Positions 56,511 through 64,000 of a stretch of 64,000 nt of DNA are shown piece after piece. The translations under genes and the position numbers were made by a program. Source of the stretch: Morganella morganii (GTDB lineage Bacteria; Pseudomonadota; Gammaproteobacteria; Enterobacterales; Enterobacteriaceae); the NCBI RefSeq assembly GCF_003996855.1, contig NZ_NRQY01000001.1:2619703-2683702 (forward strand), read 5' to 3'. Numbering within the stretch: the first letter of the stretch is position 1; the number at the start of each line of letters is the position of its first letter. The notes under the pieces were generated by a model that had not been told where the DNA came from, did not search any database, and worked only from the letters and a program-made list of their open reading frames with translations.

Positions 56511-57914
56511 ATGCTCGATAACACTATCCTCGATAACACCATGAAAGCGCAGCTTAAAGCGTATCTCGAAAAATTAACCCGTCCGGTTGAGCTGGTATCA
56601 ACCCTTGACGACAGTGCTAAGTCCGGTGAAATCAGGACATTATTACAGGAAATCGCTGAGTTATCGCCGAAAATTACCGTTCGCGAAGATAACAATGCCG
56701 CCGCGCGCAAGCCGTCATTCCTGATTGTAAATCCGGGACAGACTCAGGGTATCCGCTTTGCCGGCTCCCCGCTGGGTCATGAATTCACCTCACTGGTGTT
56801 AGCACTGTTACAAGTCGGCGGTCACCCGTCGAAAGAAGCACAGGAATTACTGGATCAGGTGCGTAATCTGGAAGGTGAATTCCGGTTTGAGACTTATTAT
56901 TCACTCTCCTGTCATAACTGCTCGGATGTGGTGCAGGCGCTGAACCTGATGACGGTGCTCAACCCAAATATCACGCATACGGCAATTGACGGCGGCCTGT
57001 TTCAGAATGAGATCACCGAACGCAATATTATGGGCGTGCCGGCGGTTTTCCTGAACGGTAACGAATTCGGTCAGGGTCGTTTAACACTGGCGGAAATCGT
57101 CAATAAAGTGGACAGCAATGCCGGTAAACGCGCAGCCGATGCTCTGAATCAGCAGGCGCCGTATGAAGTGCTGATTGTCGGCAGCGGCCCTGCCGGGGCA
57201 TCCGCAGCCGTGTATTCGGCCCGTAAAGGGATACGTACCGGGCTTATCGGTGAGCGTTTCGGCGGCCAGGTGCTGGATACCGTGGATATTGAAAACTATA
57301 TCTCCGTACCAAAAACCGAAGGCGCAAAACTGGCGGAAGCACTCAAAGTGCACGTGGAAGATTACACCGCAGATGTGATTGATAACCAGAGCATCACAGC
57401 GCTGATCCCGGTCGCGGTAATCGGCGGCGGTAACTCCGGCGCGGAAGCGGCTATCGACCTGGCCGGTGTAGTGAAGCATGTCACCCTGCTGGAATTTGCC
57501 CCGGAACTGAAAGCCGATGCAGTTTTACAGCAGAAATTACGCAGCCTGGCAAACGTGGACATCATTGTGAATGCACAAACCACGGAAGTCCTCGGTGACG
57601 GCAGTAAAGTCACCGGTTTACAGTACAAAAATCGCGAGTCCGGTGATATTCACACACTGACACTGGCAGGGATTTTTGTTCAGATTGGCCTGCTGCCGAA
57701 TACACAGTGGCTGAAAGGAACACTGGATCTGAACCCGATGGGTGAGATTGTGGTCGATGCCCGTAACGAAACCAGCATTAAAGGCGTGTTCGGTGCCGGT
57801 GACTGTACCACTGTTCCGTACAAACAAATTATTATCGCGGCAGGCGAAGGCGCCAAAGCATCACTCAGTGCCTTTGATTACCTGATCCGCACCAGTACCA
57901 GAACCGCTGAATAG
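56511..57914 (+). CDS. ahpF: Alkyl hydroperoxide reductase subunit F with the CPHC redox domain deleted
   Basis: 467 residues against 521 in E. coli. The N-terminal thioredoxin-like domain with SCHNC (~residues 135-140), the FAD-binding [21 protein letters not shown] and the NADH-binding [19 protein letters not shown] are present. Between SITALIP and VAVIGGG (57403-57418, residue ~300) about 54 residues are missing in frame, including the FAD-domain strand around IIVATGA and the CPHC disulphide that passes electrons from FAD to the N-terminal domain. The product should not reduce AhpC. Start at 56511; its first codons contain a 15-base near-repeat. Confidence 0.92.
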   Translation: MLDNTILDNTMKAQLKAYLEKLTRPVELVSTLDDSAKSGEIRTLLQEIAELSPKITVREDNNAAARKPSFLIVNPGQTQGIRFAGSPLGHEFTSLVLALLQVGGHPSKEAQELLDQVRNLEGEFRFETYYSLSCHNCSDVVQALNLMTVLNPNITHTAIDGGLFQNEITERNIMGVPAVFLNGNEFGQGRLTLAEIVNKVDSNAGKRAADALNQQAPYEVLIVGSGPAGASAAVYSARKGIRTGLIGERFGGQVLDTVDIENYISVPKTEGAKLAEALKVHVEDYTADVIDNQSITALIPVAVIGGGNSGAEAAIDLAGVVKHVTLLEFAPELKADAVLQQKLRSLANVDIIVNAQTTEVLGDGSKVTGLQYKNRESGDIHTLTLAGIFVQIGLLPNTQWLKGTLDLNPMGEIVVDARNETSIKGVFGAGDCTTVPYKQIIIAAGEGAKASLSAFDYLIRTSTRTAE

Positions 57915-57937
57915 TCCGCTGTTCAGCTGTTGTACCC

Positions 57938-57967
57938 AAAGGCATCCGGGGGCGGATGCCTTTTTTT
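57938..57967. terminator. Bidirectional terminator between ahpF and yidZ
   Basis: AAAGGCATCC (57938-57947) and GGATGCCTTT (57954-57963) with a 6-base loop and a T7 run. It serves ahpF and the convergent yidZ gene. Confidence 0.88.
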
Positions 57968-58931
57968 ATTCCCCGGTAAATGCCGTCACACTCTGCCGGA
58001 TCTGTTCGCGCAGCCAGCGGGTTTTCTGATTATGCGCATTGCGTTTATGCCACAGCATCAGAAACGAAATATCCAGCTGCCGGTAAAACGATTCCTCAAA
58101 CGGCAGCGGACGGCACTCCAGATCCAGCTGAAATTTCGTCACATAATGGCGGCAATAACCCGGTGCACAGGTGATCAGCAGGTGTCCCGGATGTGCAGCC
58201 ATCTGCAAAGATTGCTCAAAAAAAGAATAAGAGAGCCGGATCTGCCGCGAATGACCGAGATCATGCAGTAAATCATCCAGCGCCCACGGAATACGGTTCG
58301 CATATTCTGTACTGATATGCGGATATTTGATCAGGTTGCTGACAGTCCACGGCTCGCTGAGCAGCGGGTGTCCGCGCCGGATAAACGCCAGCGGCCTGTC
58401 CGTGAACAGCAGATCAAAATTCACAATATCCGGGATCGCACTGATGCTCTCCCGCGACTTCGGGTAACTTTCACGCCCGAGAAGCCCGATATCCGCCTCT
58501 CCCGCAATCACTTCACTGAGCGAGTTATAATCCCAGTCGCGGATGCTGACTGCGGATTCAGGATAGTGATCCAGAATCGTGACCGCCAGGTCATGCAGCA
58601 TGATCAGGTTCAGCGGCTCCTCCATCAGCAGACGGAACTGAACCCCTTTCGGATTATCACTGTCACGGATCTCCGCCACCAATTTCGCGGTATGCAAAAA
58701 TTCCGGCAGCACACCTTCCAGACGCAGCATCAGCGGGGTCGGCACTAATCCCTGCGGGCTGCGGATAAACAGCGGATCATCAAACCAGGCGCGCAGTTTG
58801 GTCAGTGCTTTACTGACCGCCGAAGGCGTCACCGCAAGCCGCGCGGCAACCAGGCTCACACTCCGCTCTTCCAGCAGATACTGGAGGATGATAAGCAGAT
58901 TTAAATCGAGGCGGTGCAATGGTTTATTCAT
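57966..58931 (-). CDS. yidZ: LysR-family regulator YidZ
   Basis: A 321-residue LysR-type regulator (E. coli YidZ 319). The winged helix is in LDLNLLIILQYLLEERSVSLVAARLAVTPSAVSKALTKLR, followed by WFDDPLFIRSPQGLVPTPL. The ligand domain keeps DIGLLGRESYPKSRE and LLWHKRNAHNQK, close to YidZ. It overlaps mdtL by 8 bases on the same strand; in E. coli yidZ also lies next to mdtL. YidZ has been linked to anaerobic nitric oxide resistance. Confidence 0.9.
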   Translation of the reverse strand: MNKPLHRLDLNLLIILQYLLEERSVSLVAARLAVTPSAVSKALTKLRAWFDDPLFIRSPQGLVPTPLMLRLEGVLPEFLHTAKLVAEIRDSDNPKGVQFRLLMEEPLNLIMLHDLAVTILDHYPESAVSIRDWDYNSLSEVIAGEADIGLLGRESYPKSRESISAIPDIVNFDLLFTDRPLAFIRRGHPLLSEPWTVSNLIKYPHISTEYANRIPWALDDLLHDLGHSRQIRLSYSFFEQSLQMAAHPGHLLITCAPGYCRHYVTKFQLDLECRPLPFEESFYRQLDISFLMLWHKRNAHNQKTRWLREQIRQSVTAFTGE

Positions 58932-60108
58932 AAAGCGACCGGCAGTTTCCGCGGCTGACAGGATATCGTTTCAGTAATATCGCACCCGCCAGCGCGGTTG
59001 TCAGCAGAATAATCAGCAGCATCGTCACCGCGCCGGTTTCTGCGGCGGCCATCAACCGGATATAGAGCGAGGCAAAACTGAGCTGGGCAATTGCCAGCAC
59101 CGAACTGGCCACACCGGCACGTTTTGCAAACGGCGACAGCGCCTGGCTCATAATAATCCCGAACATCAGTGAAAACCCGGCACCGCACAAGCCAAACACA
59201 ATAATCAGTATCAGCGTATATTCCGCACCGGACAAAAATACACCCAGCAGCGCGGCATTCAGCAGGAACAACCCCAGCGCGGTATATAAAATGGTATCAG
59301 TGCAGAAGAGAGCCATTATTTTCGGCATGGAAAAAGAGACACTCATGCTGACCACGGCGAGCAACGCCATCGCCGCCGAAAACTGACCGGAGGTGAATTG
59401 CATCTGCCCCATCAGAATAATCGGCGAGACATTCACATAAGTCAGGATCCCCCCCATTCCCAGGCAGGAAACCGCCAGCCGTGTCAGGAAAAAGGCATTC
59501 AGAAAACCTTCCGGCTGCCCGCCTCCGGCAACTGCCGCTATTTCTGCCGGGTGTTTATCCGGCCGGGTTTCTTTAATAAAGAACAGACAGAAAATAATGC
59601 TCACCAGCGCATAACCCGCAGAAAAATAAAACATCACCGGCCAGTGAAAGTACAACAGGATAATAAAGCCGATTGCCGGAGCCAGCACCGGCGCAATACA
59701 GGTAATGCCGTTCATCATAGAAAGGACTTTTGTCCGCGCCGGACCGGAAAGCACATCACGCAGCAGGGCAAACGTCACCACATAGCAGAACCCGGCACCG
59801 GCTCCCTGGGCAAAACGGGCACCGAGGAAAAATCCGGTGGTGGTGGCTGACCCGGCAGCCACAGAAGCCAGACAGAAAATAACGGCTCCGGCCAATGCCA
59901 CAGGTTTACGCCCGATGTGGTCGGCACACCACCCGGCAATCAACATCATAGAGGCCATTCCGGCGAGATACACGGAGAAAGCAATATGCAGTGCACTCTC
60001 CGGGGCATTCAGATCCGCCGCAATCTGCGGAATACCGGTCAGATGCAGATCAACCCCGAGCGGGTACATCAGCACAATCCAGAAACTGAAAATCACATAT
60101 TTAAGCAT
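58924..60108 (-). CDS. mdtL: MFS drug efflux transporter MdtL
   Basis: A 394-residue, 12-helix DHA1-type efflux protein. The block IPQIAADLNAPESALHIAFSVYLAGMA with the loop ADHIGRKPVALAG is the MdtL/Bcr-type signature, and the motif C region of helix 5 is in NGITCIAPVLAPAIG. Agreement with E. coli MdtL (391 aa) is good throughout. ATG at 60108 with AAGGA upstream; a GTG one codon earlier is possible. Probable role is chloramphenicol-type drug export, from the family. Confidence 0.9.
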   Translation of the reverse strand: MLKYVIFSFWIVLMYPLGVDLHLTGIPQIAADLNAPESALHIAFSVYLAGMASMMLIAGWCADHIGRKPVALAGAVIFCLASVAAGSATTTGFFLGARFAQGAGAGFCYVVTFALLRDVLSGPARTKVLSMMNGITCIAPVLAPAIGFIILLYFHWPVMFYFSAGYALVSIIFCLFFIKETRPDKHPAEIAAVAGGGQPEGFLNAFFLTRLAVSCLGMGGILTYVNVSPIILMGQMQFTSGQFSAAMALLAVVSMSVSFSMPKIMALFCTDTILYTALGLFLLNAALLGVFLSGAEYTLILIIVFGLCGAGFSLMFGIIMSQALSPFAKRAGVASSVLAIAQLSFASLYIRLMAAAETGAVTMLLIILLTTALAGAILLKRYPVSRGNCRSLYE

Positions 60109-60578
60109 CACGCCGTCCTTATCAGGAAATTACCGGTGTGATTGTAACTATATGTTTTTTCTTACCCTACTGATGAATAGTAAAAGGCTATTTTCCGTTA
60201 TGGAAAACCTAGCTTCCTGTTGCGACACAACCGTACTTCCCAGAAACGCACTTTTTTATTTACTCAAAGGAAAAATACCGGTTATATATTATTTCCTGAA
60301 CCTTTTCATTCATAATATTATGCTTATTATTACTCTTATAACATGTATGTGATAATCTTCTTTTCATACTGCATTTACCATTCTGCGTCACACCATATTT
60401 AATAAATAAAAATACAACCACACTTATATTTATCACTATAATTGCAAAGATAATCACCATAATATTATATTTATTTCGTCACACTCTATTCATATACAAA
60501 CACCACCGTCATACTTTAATGTATAGCCCTCTCTGCTTTTAAAATCAGACTAAATATATACCCGCCAGAGGAGTTATC
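60109..60578. other. Noncoding region between mdtL and the lipoprotein gene
   Basis: About 470 bases, turning AT-rich to the right. It must hold the divergent promoters. A short minus-strand frame (60260-60460) is hydrophobic but lacks an RBS and is not called. Confidence 0.5.
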
Positions 60579-60980
60579 ATGCGTTTTAAAACATTAATTC
60601 TGATTTCGGGATTACTGACCACGCTGTCCGGCTGTACCACCGCATCACGGCAAATGTCATCTCAGCCCGCACAACCTGAGGCAGAGCCGGCAAAACTGCT
60701 CCCTGCTCCGGCACAGAATTCCACCAGCAACAGCTGTATTGATGATATGTATCTGCTGCGCAAAACCAATGCCAATGATTACCGGGTATTATCCGGAAAA
60801 TACAGTGAAGTGATGAATGAATTTAATTTCCTGCGGGAAAATGAAAGTATCATGGATAATGATATTAAGATTTATATGAGAAACAGCCTGACGATAAAAC
60901 TCGGTAAGGTATGCAGTGATATCAAGCTGAGTGCATTTCGCTCAATTAAAAAGAAATCCAGTCTGAATGCCGGTTCATAA
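60579..60980 (+). CDS. Small putative lipoprotein of unknown function
   Basis: A 133-residue protein with a lipoprotein signal (lipobox TLSGC, Cys ~19), a Pro/Ala/Glu-rich linker (QPAQPEAEPAKLLPAPAQ) and a helical domain with two Cys (SNSCIDDMYLLRK and LGKVCSDIKLSAF). The two Cys could form a periplasmic disulphide. RBS AGAGGAG. I do not recognise the family. A terminator follows at once, so it is a single-gene unit. Confidence 0.7.
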   Translation: MRFKTLILISGLLTTLSGCTTASRQMSSQPAQPEAEPAKLLPAPAQNSTSNSCIDDMYLLRKTNANDYRVLSGKYSEVMNEFNFLRENESIMDNDIKIYMRNSLTIKLGKVCSDIKLSAFRSIKKKSSLNAGS

Positions 60981-60982
60981 AT

Positions 60983-61014
60983 AAAAAAGGCTTGCAGTCA
61001 ATACAAGCCTTTTT
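60983..61014. terminator. Bidirectional terminator
   Basis: AAAAAGGCTTG and CAAGCCTTTTT arms with a 9-base loop (60983-61014), between the convergent lipoprotein and Sel1 genes; it touches the Sel1 stop region. Confidence 0.85.
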
Positions 61015-61375
61015 AAAATATGTTATTTGGTATTTGGTATTTGGTATTCTGTTCAGGAATATCCCAGCAGTACTCAGAAAACAGATGAAGGAATGCAAAA
61101 TAGTTTTTTTCATTATAATACTGAAGTGCCAAAAAACGTTTTGCATCTGAATCACCCTTTCCGGCCGCAATAAGCAAATAGTACTTTCCTTTTTCAATAT
61201 CTTTTTTCACACCATAGCGTCCGGTGAGATACAGTGTTCCCAGTAAAAATTGAGCATTTGTCTCTCCCTGCCCTGCTTTTATACTCAGCATCTCAACATT
61301 TTGCGGTGGTGTTCCCGCAGAACAAAGTAACGGGGTAAAAAGCATGGCAATCAAAGTCCGGGAATATATTTTCAT
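61013..61375 (-). CDS. Secreted Sel1-repeat protein
   Basis: A 120-residue protein with a signal peptide (cleavage near LCSA) and about two Sel1-like repeats (GETNAQFLLGTLYLTGRYGVKKDIEKGKYYLLIAAGKGDSDAKRFLALQYY), which bind partner proteins in the periplasm. The last residues (EQNTKYQIPNNIF) are encoded by a 7-base tandem repeat, so copy-number change would alter the C-terminus. Role unknown; first gene after a bactofilin in the same direction, 37 bases apart. Confidence 0.7.
   Translation of the reverse strand: MKIYSRTLIAMLFTPLLCSAGTPPQNVEMLSIKAGQGETNAQFLLGTLYLTGRYGVKKDIEKGKYYLLIAAGKGDSDAKRFLALQYYNEKNYFAFLHLFSEYCWDIPEQNTKYQIPNNIF
61025..61045 (-). repeat. 7-bp tandem repeat (TTTGGTA x3)
   Basis: Three perfect copies within the 3' end of the Sel1 gene. 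Because 7 is not a multiple of 3, gain or loss of a copy changes the reading frame of the C-terminus. Confidence 0.85.
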
Positions 61376-61412
61376 CTTTCCTTTATCCGTTAACAGTGTG
61401 CCGGCGCAAAGG

Positions 61413-62039
61413 TTATTTATGATCTATTGTCTTTTCTTTACCGGCAGCAATGACATCATGAGTAATTTTATTACTCTTATAAGGTTCGGACTGACCGACA
61501 AAACGCCCGCCGGTAATAATAGAAAATGCTTCTGCACGGCACACACCATTAAGTTCACTCTTTTGTAAAATTTCCGTATTCTTAGCACAGCAGGTTCCCA
61601 TCATCAGACCATTAATTGAAACATACTCCGCAGTCACATCACCTTCAATAACACCTTTTTCCATAACGGAAACTTTAAAAGTGCCAGCGTTGATATTCCC
61701 TTTTACCTTTCCGTATATTTCGATATTACCACCCAGGGTAATATCACCGGTTATTTCACAACCGCTTCCTACAATAGTAATATTTTTACCGGCAGGCTCA
61801 TTTTTAATCGGCTCTGCTTTTACCTGCTCTATTTTTACGGATTCTGTTTTATCTTTTTTATCGTCCTGCCTGAATAATGCCATAAAAAAACGCCTTCCTA
61901 TTGTGATAGAAAATAATACAAAGAGAAGCAAAAAGTACATGCTCATATGAAAATACAATTTTCTCCCGGAAGAGATAATGACTATCAATATCCCTCCCCA
62001 GAGAAGCCAGATACTATATAAATATAAATGTATTTTCAT
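61413..62039 (-). CDS. Membrane-anchored bactofilin (polymer-forming cytoskeletal protein)
   Basis: 208 residues from the Met at 62039. Two N-terminal hydrophobic helices (YSIWLLWGGILIVIISS and SMYFLLLFVLFSITIG) and a charged Lys/Glu linker precede a bactofilin right-handed beta-helix: TIVGSGCEITGDITLGGNIEIYGKVKGNI and EKGVIEGDVTAEYVSINGLMMGTC, with the regular G.. turns. Bactofilins polymerise without nucleotides and organise cell-wall enzymes or envelope sites. Two membrane helices in front of the domain are known in enterobacterial members. It may form a unit with the Sel1 protein downstream and the 61-residue protein upstream. Confidence 0.8.
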   Translation of the reverse strand: MKIHLYLYSIWLLWGGILIVIISSGRKLYFHMSMYFLLLFVLFSITIGRRFFMALFRQDDKKDKTESVKIEQVKAEPIKNEPAGKNITIVGSGCEITGDITLGGNIEIYGKVKGNINAGTFKVSVMEKGVIEGDVTAEYVSINGLMMGTCCAKNTEILQKSELNGVCRAEAFSIITGGRFVGQSEPYKSNKITHDVIAAGKEKTIDHK

Positions 62040-62052
62040 TCGTTCAGCGTCA

Positions 62053-62238
62053 TCATGCCTGCTGGTATACCTGCACATCACTGATACAATTTATATTGAT
62101 CTGGATATGCACACCGTTCTCTTCATCGATATAAAAAACAACATTATCACCATCATAGTGATACTTAATATTACAATCACGTTTAACAAATTTTTTCATA
62201 ATATTGGCTAAATCAGCTTTCATATCATCGAAAATCAT
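62053..62238 (-). CDS. Small acidic protein, unknown
   Basis: A 61-residue soluble protein (MIFDDMKADLANIMKKFV ...) with alternating strands (YHYDGDNVVFYIDE, VHIQININCIS). RBS AGGAGG sits upstream of the ATG, so it is a real gene. It ends 13 bases before the bactofilin start. I recognise no family. Confidence 0.65.
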   Translation of the reverse strand: MIFDDMKADLANIMKKFVKRDCNIKYHYDGDNVVFYIDEENGVHIQININCISDVQVYQQA

Positions 62239-62305
62239 AGTTCCTCCTGATGCTCAGGCTTAAAGTGACAACAAATACATCTGAATAGAACTGCATAAGA
62301 TGAAC

Positions 62306-62803
62306 CTATGGTTTTTCATCATAGATAACCATATAACTACTGGTATTTAATAAGTTATTCTTTTGGTTTTTTTTCAGATCTTTTTCCAGATCACCGCCAA
62401 ATTCAGCCTGTATATTATTTTCTTCGTCATCGAAAAACGCCTGCCAGGCACCGGCGATCTCATCAGAGTAGAACTGATCGCCGGATTCATCACGCTGCAC
62501 CGGAACTGCCGGTAATGTGCTGAACACATCACTGTACGGAATCCGGCTGCCGGGTGGTAATTTTCCGGCGGGCTCCGGCAATATCGTCAGATCCATCGGA
62601 AACGGCATACCCCGTCTGCCGGATAAGAAGCGGTTTCTCAGATCATCCGGAGACACGGCGACAACTGCACCAATACCCTCTATTGTTTCCGATATCACCG
62701 GATCAGATTGCCTGATAACCGGCTTCGATGCAGATGATACTGCGACTGAAACAGGAAAAATAAATGGTAAAGAAAACAGCAGATACAATCTTATTTTTTT
62801 CAT
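62306..62803 (-). CDS. Secreted protein of unknown function
   Basis: 165 residues from the Met at 62803, with a signal peptide (KKIRLYLLFSLPFIFPVSVAVSSA). The mature part is Pro- and Asp-rich, with FPMDLTILPEPAGKLPPGSRIPYSDVF, and ends in an acidic helical stretch (IQAEFGGDLEKDLKKNQKNN). An alternative start at 62830 has a weak GGA. No motif known to me. It lies between the MrpJ-like regulator and the bactofilin genes, all in one direction, so the five genes may be one locus. Confidence 0.6.
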   Translation of the reverse strand: MKKIRLYLLFSLPFIFPVSVAVSSASKPVIRQSDPVISETIEGIGAVVAVSPDDLRNRFLSGRRGMPFPMDLTILPEPAGKLPPGSRIPYSDVFSTLPAVPVQRDESGDQFYSDEIAGAWQAFFDDEENNIQAEFGGDLEKDLKKNQKNNLLNTSSYMVIYDEKP

Positions 62804-62960
62804 ATTAAACGTGTTATATGACACAAACATAAATATGTCCCGGTCCCGGATGTTCAGAGTTAATGATGATAAAATAATTTATCAATAAGTACTTACAATA
62901 TCCCCATCATAATAGTTTTATTCATTATTTCTGTATAAATATACTTTGTTATTGTTTAAA

Positions 62961-63269
62961 TCATTTTTCGTAATCATTATAATATGATTGCTCTATTCGC
63001 CCTTCGTGCTCACCTACCTTATGGTGATAATAGCTGCCTAATACAGAGAATAAGTTATTAACATCGTTTGGTGTCATTTGAAGTGCAGCAAAATAGCGCA
63101 TAAGCATATCCAGGTTAAAACAATTCACACCTCTTTCATAACGGGAAATCTGTTGCTGACTGATACTTAAAATTTTCGAAAGTTCAATACCTGATAACCC
63201 GAGCTGACGGCGTTTATTTTTAAGAGCCTGCCCTATTACACTGGAAATAGGATGAATATTTTTAATCAC
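62961..63269 (-). CDS. MrpJ-like XRE-family regulator
   Basis: A 102-residue HTH protein with SISQQQISRYERGVNCFNLDML (about residues 34-55), the MrpJ-family SQQQISRYERG motif in canonical form. MrpJ of Proteus mirabilis represses flhDC and acts widely on adhesion and motility genes. RBS AGGAGG precedes the ATG. It heads a run of four minus-strand genes (secreted protein, small protein, bactofilin, Sel1), which it may control. Confidence 0.82.
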   Translation of the reverse strand: MIKNIHPISSVIGQALKNKRRQLGLSGIELSKILSISQQQISRYERGVNCFNLDMLMRYFAALQMTPNDVNNLFSVLGSYYHHKVGEHEGRIEQSYYNDYEK

Positions 63270-64000
63270 AAATCCTCCTGACGACTACATTACACTCTGA
63301 CTACTATTTTTATAAATAAAACAATACAAATCGGTATTCTGTTTTATATGCCATGTGAAATAATGATAATCTCTGAAAAAATAAATCAATATACTGCTTT
63401 TTCTTTCCTGTTTCCTGATACCTTCTTCTCTCAGATTAAGAGATCAGAATAGTAATACATTTACACCCCCGGTGAGAGTAAAAATACTATTTTTAGTATT
63501 GATTTAGTTAAGTAGCTAACTATTTTGTTGATAATAATATCCCAACATAAGAGACTAACGCTCTCCGCTATCCCGTATATAAATAAACATTATCATCACT
63601 GATATGTCAGTTATGTTTTTTATCACAGAGGGAATCGGTATTACAAGCTGATCATAAAGATCATTTTATCTGTTTCGTTAATAACCTCCATTATATAAGT
63701 TATTTTATTTTCATGTAAAGAATAAATGACTTATAGCAGTGTGTGCAAATTTTTATTCACCTCTCTATTCAAATATAACAATAGCCTAAACCTATCAATA
63801 AAAATTTATCCATACCAAAAAAATAGCATAATAAGTCAAATTTACTAATTACATCAGTAAGTTAAATTGAATTTACTGTTTTTACACAATAAATACGATT
63901 TATCCTAAATATTCCACCCACTCCTCTCGCGATTATGTTTGAAGCACCCTGTTACAAAATAAGTATTTTTTATTACTTTCATCCCAAAACAGAATACGTT
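63270..64000. other. AT-rich noncoding right end of the window
   Basis: About 730 bases, very AT-rich, with no convincing frame or RNA gene. It contains the promoter region of the MrpJ-like gene and ends at the window edge. Confidence 0.6.

Noticed and set aside
61025..61045. CRISPR or other spaced repeat array
   Set aside because: The TTTGGTA copies are contiguous with no spacers; no CRISPR array seen in the window.

Overview
The window reads as an Enterobacterales chromosome, most likely Morganellaceae and probably Morganella. This is inferred from gene content (gntRKU, ynaI, potABCD, ahpCF, the yidZ/mdtL pair, MrpJ-like regulators); no search was run. Most flanking genes look like vertically inherited core genes of moderate GC. 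Two blocks look acquired: a defective Mu-like prophage and a type III secretion island.

Layout. 1-1.5 kb: end of an NCS1 permease and a YegV-like sugar kinase. 1.7-3.9 kb: a phosphoribosyltransferase/SLOG gene pair facing a soluble CZB chemoreceptor. 4-7.1 kb: the gluconate cluster gntR-gntK-gntU with GntR operators. 7.2-20.7 kb: a TonB-dependent uptake locus (binding protein, FecCD permease, ATPase, methyltransferase, ModD, receptor). Both of its transcription units are preceded by ModE-type molybdate-repressor sites, so I read it as uptake of a molybdate or tungstate chelate. A 6.9 kb Mu-like remnant (8272-about 15162), with an invertible tail-fibre segment and a gin invertase, sits inside the binding-protein gene, and the receptor gene carries a 2-base frameshift. 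21-29.1 kb: a MerR-controlled PLP-lyase/MFS unit with a broken lyase, ynaI, lemA, a 98-bp palindromic repeat, a MetQ-like lipoprotein and metY with met boxes.

29.3-49.8 kb: a near-complete Inv-Mxi-Spa (SPI-1-like) type III secretion cluster: translocators, chaperones, export apparatus, ATPase complex, secretin, inner ring, needle and rod, and an InvF/MxiE-type activator. At least seven genes carry frameshifts or nonsense codons: translocator SctE, tip protein, SctP, SctV, SctC, rod SctI and SctK. As written the machine cannot assemble, though several breaks lie in homopolymers where transcriptional slippage could rescue them. The island is more AT-rich than its flanks and is bordered by about 1.3 kb of AT-rich noncoding DNA.

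51.4-60.1 kb: potABCD polyamine transporter, OxyR-controlled ahpC-ahpF and the yidZ/mdtL pair. AhpF has lost about 54 residues in frame, including its CPHC redox centre. 60.5-64 kb: a small accessory group (lipoprotein, Sel1 protein, bactofilin, two unknown proteins, MrpJ-like regulator) and AT-rich noncoding DNA. The density of broken genes means either real decay or indel errors in the assembly; the nonsense codons and the phage insertion are not explained by homopolymer error.
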